Shown here in pieces: positions 1 through 5,498 of a stretch of 8,497 nucleotides of DNA. The position numbers and the translations under genes are program-made. Location: NCBI GenBank assembly GCA_023396615.1, contig JAEWVM010000165.1, positions 1-8,497 on the forward strand. The letters run 5' to 3'. Numbering within the stretch: position 1 is the first letter of the stretch; every line of letters begins with the position of its first letter. This DNA is from Spirochaetota bacterium (lineage in GTDB: Bacteria; Spirochaetota; UBA4802; JAFGJZ01). The notes under the pieces are model-generated. The model worked only from the letters and a program-made list of their open reading frames with translations. It ran no database searches and was not told the DNA's origin.

Positions 1-2006
1 TGCCTGTTAAGAATGACTCAAATACCATATATGAATATTCTTCATTGTTAACTTTTTTTCAAAAGATTTCTGCAAAAATAAAGGAAAAGGAAGAAGCAAT
101 AGAAATATCACGTGAAGAAAACCACGAATTGTTTTTTTCTATGAATATCGCGGTAATTGAAGAGTCTTTTGATTCATTATTTGAAAAAAATATGATATCA
201 GAAATTTCCAATGAAGACTTCGCCTCGATGTTGAATAAAATAACTGTAATCAGGGCTAATCAGAAGGCGCTTGATTTGTTTTCTTCAATTGGTTTTCCTG
301 ATTTTAAAAATTCTTACGATGTGTTCCGGCTATCGGAAGGATCGAGTTTGTATCGGAAAATATGCGTGGCTGAAAATTCTTATGATAAAGTTATAGATTT
401 CACCTGTGCAAATGGAATCAGAAAGAAAGCCGTTTTTCATATTTCAAGGCATAATATGAATGGAAATATGAGAAGGTTTTTGGTTTCGGCAATCGATATA
501 ACTGAAACTATACGTCAGGGTGAAGAAATAAAGAATAATCAGTTAATGTGGAATTATCTTGCCGACTCTGTTGATACTCCTCTTGTGGTTGTAAATTCTC
601 TGGGCGAAATAATTAAACTGAATCAATGCGCTTTGTCTTTATTTAAGATTTCTGAATTATCCGAATCTAAAAAATTTATTGATGATGTTTTTCAGATAAC
701 AAGCAAAGACGGAAAAAATATTTCAAATAGAATACGTGCGGCCATGCTTTTGGGAAAACCTGTCCAGTATTCTGAAACATCTTATGTTAATGTTAATAGT
801 GCAAAAATACCGGTTTCGTTTTCTGTTATGCCCTACAAGGATATAATGGATAAAACTGCAGGTTCAATAGTCGTATTTTCTGATTTGTCCAATCAGGCAA
901 AAATTAAATCTGACATCAGGCGTTATCAGAATGTTGAAATATTATATGATACGATGGGCGGAGTTATAAATGATTTTAATAATATCCTGGCTTCGCTTTC
1001 TGTAAAAATCTCTATGGCAAAGATGATATCTGAGGATGGATCTTCTTTCTCTGAATCGCTTTCTGATTCGGAAATACTTGTAAATAAAGCCAAAGACATA
1101 ATGATGAATGTATTTAGAATGCTTAAGCCGTTTGGTTCCGGGGTTTCCTGCGATCTGGGCGCAGTGCTTCTGAAAACTTCTGCAATTTATGAAGCTCGGC
1201 CGCAAAAAATTATCATTGATAAGCTCCCGGAATTATATGTAATGATGGATGAAGAAAGTACTGAAAAAATATTGTATGATACAGCTTCTTTCGCTGTAGA
1301 TCGATCCTTTCAGGGGAAAGATATTTCTGTTGATATAGAAAAAAGACTTGGAGACATTAACAATTCAGCATATGTCGATGTTATTTTTTCAAAGATTGAC
1401 TTAACTGATGAAGAATATGCTGCATTTTCTGAGATTGGAATTTTTATTGGAGAGAAATATTCTCAAATACGTACCTTGCGGGATTATGAAGATTCCGTTA
1501 CAGGATATAATGTAAAAGTTAAAGCTGTACGGCTTTCTGATTCTTATTCTTTAAGAATATCTTTTCCTGCAAAAAGTAATGAAACTGAACTGGTTGAAAT
1601 TGAAACCAGACAGGATCAATCTGATAAAAAGGCCAAGATTCTTGTAATGGATGATGATGATATTTTGAGAAAAACTTTGAAAAGAATGCTCGAATATATG
1701 GGGCATTCCGTTGTGGCTGTGACAGAGGGAGGCGAAGCCGTTGAGCTTTACAGACTTGCCCAGATTGACGGAAAGCCGTTTGATCTTACCATTCTGGACC
1801 TTAATGTTAAGAAAGGAATGGGGGGGGAGGAAGCCGCATTTGAAATAATAAAGACAAATTCATCTGCGAAAATAATAGCATCAAGCGGTTATATCGATAA
1901 AAATGAGTCTGATTTCGGCCGCGGAAATTTCTGCGCTTTTCTTTCCAAACCTTTTATGTCAAAGAAGATTGCAGCCGTAATAAATAAAGTTCTCTCAGTA
2001 TCCTGA
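1..2006 (+). CDS. Hybrid sensor kinase-like protein with inactive transmitter and intact receiver, 5' partial
   Basis: The frame is open to the left edge: 14 sense codons (from base 3) precede the TTG at 45, no ATG or ribosome-binding site fits, and the true start lies outside the window. Counting the TTG as residue 1, I see PAS-like domains at about 28-155 and 165-285, a HisKA-like helix pair at 290-355, a HATPase-like region at 360-515 and a receiver at about 530-650. The H box reads GGVINDFNN where this family has GGIAHDFNN, so Asn309 replaces the phosphoacceptor His. The N-box Asn is also missing (Ala417 in an ungapped comparison with the kinase at 5488-8139), and no G1 or G2 glycine motif is visible. 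The receiver keeps Asp536/Asp537, phospho-Asp585, Ser613 and Lys635. It should therefore not autophosphorylate but could accept phosphate from another kinase. No membrane segment is visible in this part. Stop is TGA. Confidence 0.9.
   Translation, partial: PVKNDSNTIYEYSSLLTFFQKISAKIKEKEEAIEISREENHELFFSMNIAVIEESFDSLFEKNMISEISNEDFASMLNKITVIRANQKALDLFSSIGFPDFKNSYDVFRLSEGSSLYRKICVAENSYDKVIDFTCANGIRKKAVFHISRHNMNGNMRRFLVSAIDITETIRQGEEIKNNQLMWNYLADSVDTPLVVVNSLGEIIKLNQCALSLFKISELSESKKFIDDVFQITSKDGKNISNRIRAAMLLGKPVQYSETSYVNVNSAKIPVSFSVMPYKDIMDKTAGSIVVFSDLSNQAKIKSDIRRYQNVEILYDTMGGVINDFNNILASLSVKISMAKMISEDGSSFSESLSDSEILVNKAKDIMMNVFRMLKPFGSGVSCDLGAVLLKTSAIYEARPQKIIIDKLPELYVMMDEESTEKILYDTASFAVDRSFQGKDISVDIEKRLGDINNSAYVDVIFSKIDLTDEEYAAFSEIGIFIGEKYSQIRTLRDYEDSVTGYNVKVKAVRLSDSYSLRISFPAKSNETELVEIETRQDQSDKKAKILVMDDDDILRKTLKRMLEYMGHSVVAVTEGGEAVELYRLAQIDGKPFDLTILDLNVKKGMGGEEAAFEIIKTNSSAKIIASSGYIDKNESDFGRGNFCAFLSKPFMSKKIAAVINKVLSVS
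1820..1827 (+). repeat. G8 homopolymer inside the receiver coding sequence
   Basis: Eight consecutive G encode the end of Met and Gly-Gly in the MGGEE motif after the phospho-Asp. This is unusual in such AT-rich DNA; the kinase at 5488-8139 encodes the same Gly pair as GGC GGC. Losing one G gives MGGRKPHLK then stop; gaining one gives MGGGGSRI then stop. Either would remove Ser613 and Lys635 of the receiver. Confidence 0.85.
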
Positions 2007-2037
2007 AGCGTGCCATGTGCCGTTTTTCGGGATACTG
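1996..2037. terminator. Possible shared transcript-end hairpin between convergent genes
   Basis: Arms at 1996-2007 (CAGTATCCTGAA) and 2026-2037 (TTCGGGATACTG) pair over 12 positions with one G-T pair and an 18-nt loop. The hairpin covers the stop codon of the left gene and lies between it and the end of the exported-protein gene at 2060. Neither strand has a clear T-run after the stem, so it is not a canonical Rho-independent terminator. It may instead protect 3' ends or act as a weak bidirectional stop. Confidence 0.4.
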
Positions 2038-2059
2038 CCGAATTAGATGAAGGTATATA

Positions 2060-2716
2060 TTAAGGCAGGAAGTTTTTTATTGCTTCAAGTTCTTTCTGAT
2101 TAAAAAGTCTGAATTTATAATCTTTTAGTTCGTTAATGATATCCTTGCTGAAATAAATGATTTTGCGACTGTATGGTTTCTTTTCATATTCGTCAACCCA
2201 TATTACTACAGAAGTTTTTTCCGAGTCCCAGTAAACGGCTCCTTTATTCCGTTTAACATTCTCGCCAACGGGTTCACCGTATTTTTCTTTAACTTTATTT
2301 TTTACTTCATCCAATGCAATGTATGGAAATTCTATTACACAATAAAATAGACGGGCAGGATTTCCTGCATTCGGCATATCTTTTACTTTTTCCGGATCAA
2401 TGTAGAAAAAGCCGTATTTATAAGTAATACCGTTTTCTTTGCTGATAATAATTCGGTCTTCATCAGAATAAACAATTTTGCCCTTAATTTTTTCTTTTAC
2501 TGTTTTATATTCTTCATTCCACGCCGTTTCTGCATATCCTGAGGGCAGGGAATTTGTTGTTTTCTCATTTTCCTTTTTATCCGGTTCAACTGTTGATGCC
2601 GGTGCTTCGGTTTTTGGGCCATCAGCCGGTTTAGTCGGGGTTTCGGCTGCATTTTGAGCATTAGAACGGATAAAACATGATAATATCAATGCAGCGGCTA
2701 TGAAAATTTTCTTCAT
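2060..2716 (-). CDS. Exported or lipid-anchored protein of unknown function, spirochaete-like
   Basis: A 218-residue protein with ATG start and GAGGT ribosome-binding site (2722-2726, 5 nt spacing). Residues 1-20 form a signal peptide: KK, then a hydrophobic stretch. Cleavage could follow SNA at about residue 20. Alternatively Cys14, in the context LILSC, could be a relaxed spirochaetal lipobox, making it a lipoprotein. Residues 21-60 are a Pro/Ala/Thr/Lys/Glu-rich linker without hydrophobic residues, typical of a tether. From about 62 a compact domain starts (SGYAETAWNEEYKTVKEKI) with alternating strands, many aromatics (YKYGFFYID, RLFYCVIEFPYIAL) and a charged C-terminus. The WNxxY...VKEK opening and the YGEP...WD..KTSVVIW section resemble, from memory, hypothetical exported proteins of Leptospira and Treponema; this is unverified. 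I assign no function. It is divergent from thioredoxin, but its three-residue-spaced cysteines are absent, so it is not an obvious thiol partner. Confidence 0.85.
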   Translation of the reverse strand: MKKIFIAAALILSCFIRSNAQNAAETPTKPADGPKTEAPASTVEPDKKENEKTTNSLPSGYAETAWNEEYKTVKEKIKGKIVYSDEDRIIISKENGITYKYGFFYIDPEKVKDMPNAGNPARLFYCVIEFPYIALDEVKNKVKEKYGEPVGENVKRNKGAVYWDSEKTSVVIWVDEYEKKPYSRKIIYFSKDIINELKDYKFRLFNQKELEAIKNFLP

Positions 2717-2748
2717 TGGATACCTCGATAATAATATGCACTCATCTG

Positions 2749-2757
2749 ATTATCGGC
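2749..2757 (-). promoter_or_regulatory. Candidate -10 element for the exported-protein gene, sigma28-like or sigma70-like
   Basis: On the minus strand GCCGATAA (2750-2757) matches the enterobacterial sigma28 -10 consensus exactly. The overlapping GATAAT (2749-2754) matches five of six sigma70 -10 positions. A start near 2742 would give a leader of about 25 nt before the ATG. No good -35 is present for either: TTCA sits where sigma28 wants TAAA, and the sigma70 position scores at most three of six. Which sigma factor applies is open. Confidence 0.35.
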
Positions 2758-2809
2758 AGAATATCTCCTGGCTGAAAGAAAAATTAAGTAAGCTTTCCGT
2801 CAAGTTTTA

Positions 2810-2837
2810 TTGACAAATTGTCTTAATATGCTAAATT
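2810..2837 (+). promoter_or_regulatory. Sigma70-type promoter of the thioredoxin gene
   Basis: TTGACA (2810-2815) is a perfect -35, followed by a 16-bp spacer and TAAATT (2832-2837) as -10. Transcription would start near 2844, giving a leader of about 20 nt that contains AAGGAG (2853-2858) six bases before the ATG. The 11-bp palindrome GACAAATTGTC (2812-2822) overlaps the -35 and is a possible operator. Confidence 0.65.
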
Positions 2838-2864
2838 AATAAATATTGATAGAAGGAGAAACAA

Positions 2865-3173
2865 ATGGGAAACGTTACTGAAATAAAGTCGTCTGATTTT
2901 GAAAGCGCAGTACTGAAAGCGGAAGGAAAGGTTTTAGTGGATTTTTGGGCGCCATGGTGCGGACCTTGCCGTATGCAGGGGCCTATTCTGGAAAAAGTAG
3001 CTCCTTCGGTAAAAGCTAAAATTGTAAAAGTTAATACCGATGAATCACCGGATATTGCTGAGAAATACTCTATATCTTCGATTCCGACATTAATAATATT
3101 TGAAAAGGGACAGGTTGTTGAAAAAATGGTTGGCGTACAGCCGGAGCCTGTTTTAATTCAGAAACTCTCATAA
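2865..3173 (+). CDS. trxA: Thioredoxin
   Basis: A 102-residue single-domain cytoplasmic thioredoxin, a dithiol-disulfide oxidoreductase normally re-reduced by thioredoxin reductase, which is not in this window. The active site WCGPC puts the redox cysteines at 32 and 35. The buried Asp26 (VDFWAPW) and the cis-Pro loop SSIPTL (Pro74) are present, as is the Gly90 that normally lines the substrate groove. There is no signal peptide, so it acts in the cytoplasm. It is slightly shorter than E. coli Trx (about 108), mostly by a short C-terminal helix. The ATG is supported by AAGGAG six bases upstream and by a promoter just before it. It is flanked by its own promoter and a strong terminator, so it is probably monocistronic. 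The family call is secure; the symbol follows the standard name for a canonical WCGPC thioredoxin and does not exclude further paralogues elsewhere. Confidence 0.97.
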   Translation: MGNVTEIKSSDFESAVLKAEGKVLVDFWAPWCGPCRMQGPILEKVAPSVKAKIVKVNTDESPDIAEKYSISSIPTLIIFEKGQVVEKMVGVQPEPVLIQKLS

Positions 3174-3189
3174 GTATGAATTGATTATG

Positions 3190-3220
3190 AACAAAAACCG
3201 GTTAATGCCGGTTTTTGTTT
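3190..3220 (+). terminator. Rho-independent terminator of the thioredoxin gene
   Basis: A perfect 12-bp stem joins AACAAAAACCGG (3190-3201) to CCGGTTTTTGTT (3208-3219) around the 6-nt loop TTAATG. The core is a four-bp GC clamp followed by T5GT3. It begins 16 bases after the stop codon, so the receptor gene downstream is a separate transcription unit. Confidence 0.92.
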
Positions 3221-3464
3221 CTTTTGTTTGTCGTAATAATACAAATGCGCAAAGATTCAAATACCCGCTTTTAAAAACTTCTAGAGTATAAATACTTTTA
3301 AAAAAAAACAAGTTGACTTTGCTTGAAAATTTAATTAGCTGATAAAGGATATTTGAAATCCGCAAGGATTAAAATACATAGATAAATATCTGTTCTGCAT
3401 TCGGCTGTTTGCAGTCTGCTTTTGTTAGGGTGCGGGGATAACTATTGCGAAAAGGTGAACTGAT
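3221..3464 (+). promoter_or_regulatory. Gene-free upstream region and leader of the chemoreceptor gene
   Basis: About 245 bp carry no credible gene. An A9 run (3300-3308) precedes TTGACT (3313-3318), a possible -35 with an UP-like tract, but no good -10 lies at 16-18 bp. GCTGATAA (3338-3345) is one mismatch from the sigma28 -10 consensus but lacks a TAAA -35. Downstream, AATCC (3357-3361) pairs with GGATT (3366-3370) over a GCAA tetraloop, and GGAT (3347-3350) can pair with the same ATCC. CTGCA (3395-3399) pairs with TGCAG (3410-3414). CTTTTAAAAA occurs twice (3268-3277, 3295-3304). No known riboswitch motif was recognised. AGGTGA (3453-3458) is the ribosome-binding site. Confidence 0.45.
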
Positions 3465-5498
3465 ATGCCCGAAAAAAAAAGTAATTTTGATATTGGTGTT
3501 TTTTCAAAAATCATAAGAATTGCTGCTTTATGTCTTTTCCTTTCTGTAATAATAACAGGCGTTCTTAATTATACTGCTGCCAGAACTATCATCCTCGGGC
3601 GCATGGAGGATACCGAGCTTAAGAATTTTGCAATAATGAAAGCTGAAATAGCAGAGAGCAAAATACTTAAAGCTATCGAAACTTCTATACTTCTTGCTGA
3701 CGATCCGGTTCTTATAAGCTGGTTTAAAGGCGGCGAAAAAAATCAAAACGAAGGAAAGTTTGTAAAACAGCGCCTTACGGATGTTGTTGATAAGGCGAAC
3801 TATTTTACGGTTTTCGCTGTAAGTCTTTCAACAAATAATTACTATATTAACAACGGCAAAATTCTTCAAACAGTGGATAAAAATAAACCTGATGATTCTT
3901 GGTTTTTTGATTTTTTTCCGAAAAAACTTAAAACCGATCTGAATGTGGACTGGAATGATAATCTTAAGGATACTTTTCTGTTTGTTAATGCCCGGGTTGG
4001 AGAAGAAAATTCACCGCTCGGCGTCGCAGGCGTTGGAGTAAGTCTGAAAGAAGTATCCAGCATGATATCTAATAAAAACGGATTTGAAGGTAATACAACT
4101 TTTATAATAGATTCGAACGGCGTCATTCAGCTCGCAAGCGATATGAGTTTATCAAACAAGAAATTCTCTGATTTATCAGGTGAAGACGTGTATGAAAAGA
4201 TTAAGTCGAACAAAGCTGAAATATTTTCAGAAATATGTAAAGTAAATGACACTGAGTGTGAAATTGTATCGGTTCCTCTGCCACGCATCGGATATAGGCT
4301 TATTGACATTACACCTAAGAAGGATATCGTTGCTCCGCTTTTCAGACTTGCCTTTCTTTCGCTTGCCGGTGCATTAGTCGTGATGATCATATTCCCTCTT
4401 ATACTTTATGTTTTCGGTACCAGAAAAGCAAAGACGCAGTTTTCCGGTCTTATTTCTTTTTTTAAAAAGATGAAATCGGGTGATTTGACAAGTGATTCAT
4501 CATTAGAATTAAAAAAAACTATGGGTGATCTTGGTTCTGAACTTTCAGAATACCGTGTATTTCTTGCTGATATAATATCGCGTTTGCGCAGAATTTCGAA
4601 TTCAGTCGGCACTTCTTCAAAAGTTCTTTCTGAAAGTATGATCCATTATTCGGATACCGCCCAAAGCCAAGCCGCGTCTGTGGAAGAAATTGCGGCTACA
4701 TTCGAGGAAATTTCTGCCAAAATGGATGATGTTACTAAAGAGGCTGAATCTCAGGAGAAACTGCTCAAAGGATTTATTGAAACAATTAAACAGCTGGCTT
4801 CGTTTATAGAAAAATCGGAATCAATTGTATCAGATAATGATGTCATCGCAAAGGGAATGAGCTCGGAGACGGATGATGGGAATGATTCTCTGAGATCTAT
4901 GGAGAAATCTATGGATGAAATCGTAAAAAGCTCAAATGATATGATGAATATAATCGGAATAATAACAGATATATCTGAGCAGACGAATCTTCTTTCTCTT
5001 AATGCTTCAATTGAAGCGGCACGCGCAGGGGAGCACGGCAGAGGATTCGCTGTAGTTGCTGAAGAAATTTCTAAACTTGCCGATCAGACTTCTCAAAGTA
5101 CCAAGGATATTGGAAATCTTATTCAGAGAAATAATGAACTGATAACTGCAAGCCGTCATTTGATTGATGATACACAGAGCAAAATGACTAATATCATGAA
5201 ATTTGTTTCGAGTATTGTTTCAAGTTCAAGAAGTATTGCCGAAATCAATGATTCTGAAAAAGATATGAAAGAAACAATCATGTCACAGGTTGGTCTGCTT
5301 TCAAAAGGGTCTTCTGAAATTCAGCAAGCGATGGAACAGCAGAAGGACGCAATTTCTGAAGTTATGAGTGTGTTAAACAGTTTTTCCGGAAAACATTCTG
5401 AAGATTCAGAAAATGCTGTGAAAATAGCGGAAAGTTCGGAAAGTCTTGTTAGAATTACAGAAGAACTTCAACAGATGATATCTTTATTTAAGGTTTAG
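3465..5498 (+). CDS. Methyl-accepting chemotaxis protein with dCache-like periplasmic sensor
   Basis: A 677-residue transmembrane chemoreceptor that would bind a ligand outside the membrane and control CheA through CheW. TM1 spans about 15-38 and TM2 about 295-317. The roughly 255 residues between look like a double-Cache sensor, with W146FFDFFP, a FVNARVG strand (Arg177) and GVAGVGVSL; the ligand cannot be read from this. A weak HAMP-like stretch (KKMKSGDLT, about 333-345) follows TM2. The signalling hairpin tip is canonical: QTNLLSLNASIEAARAGE (506-523), then HGRGFAVVAEE. One adaptation site fits the methylation consensus exactly, AASVEEIAAT with Glu407/Glu408. There is no C-terminal CheR-docking pentapeptide. 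Roughly 150-160 residues lie on each side of the tip, a long cytoplasmic class. ATG with AGGTGA at 6 nt. The gene's end overlaps the convergent kinase gene by 11 bp, and no che genes are adjacent. Confidence 0.95.
   Translation: MPEKKSNFDIGVFSKIIRIAALCLFLSVIITGVLNYTAARTIILGRMEDTELKNFAIMKAEIAESKILKAIETSILLADDPVLISWFKGGEKNQNEGKFVKQRLTDVVDKANYFTVFAVSLSTNNYYINNGKILQTVDKNKPDDSWFFDFFPKKLKTDLNVDWNDNLKDTFLFVNARVGEENSPLGVAGVGVSLKEVSSMISNKNGFEGNTTFIIDSNGVIQLASDMSLSNKKFSDLSGEDVYEKIKSNKAEIFSEICKVNDTECEIVSVPLPRIGYRLIDITPKKDIVAPLFRLAFLSLAGALVVMIIFPLILYVFGTRKAKTQFSGLISFFKKMKSGDLTSDSSLELKKTMGDLGSELSEYRVFLADIISRLRRISNSVGTSSKVLSESMIHYSDTAQSQAASVEEIAATFEEISAKMDDVTKEAESQEKLLKGFIETIKQLASFIEKSESIVSDNDVIAKGMSSETDDGNDSLRSMEKSMDEIVKSSNDMMNIIGIITDISEQTNLLSLNASIEAARAGEHGRGFAVVAEEISKLADQTSQSTKDIGNLIQRNNELITASRHLIDDTQSKMTNIMKFVSSIVSSSRSIAEINDSEKDMKETIMSQVGLLSKGSSEIQQAMEQQKDAISEVMSVLNSFSGKHSEDSENAVKIAESSESLVRITEELQQMISLFKV
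3472..3480 (+). repeat. A9 homopolymer at codons 3-6 of the chemoreceptor gene
   Basis: Nine A follow ATG CCC G. Losing one gives a stop after 14 further codons (TAA following GTA ATT TTG ...); gaining one gives TAA after three lysine codons. Slippage in either direction would switch the receptor off near its start. Lys-Lys runs are common in AT-rich genomes, so the tract may have no special role. Confidence 0.7.

Noticed and set aside
45..47. TTG as the true start of the left gene
   Set aside because: The frame stays open to the window edge and there is no Shine-Dalgarno before it, so it is an internal Leu codon.
942..1205. Minus-strand open frame of 87 codons inside the left gene
   Set aside because: Basic, low-information composition typical of an antisense shadow; the plus strand here encodes the HisKA-like helices.
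3168..3365. Minus-strand open frame in the thioredoxin-receptor intergenic region
   Set aside because: It runs through the strong thioredoxin terminator, encodes poly-Phe/Lys from A/T tracts, and has no Shine-Dalgarno.
3346..3464. Cyclic-di-GMP or other known riboswitch in the receptor leader
   Set aside because: I looked for the conserved GEMM-type core segments and found none; the only structure is short hairpins.
2865..5498. Thioredoxin and chemoreceptor as one operon
   Set aside because: A perfect 12-bp stem terminator with T-tract and about 245 further bases separate them.
3465..5498. Receptor gene as an Aer-like PAS energy sensor
   Set aside because: The sensor region lies between two membrane segments and has Cache-like, not PAS/FAD-like, features.
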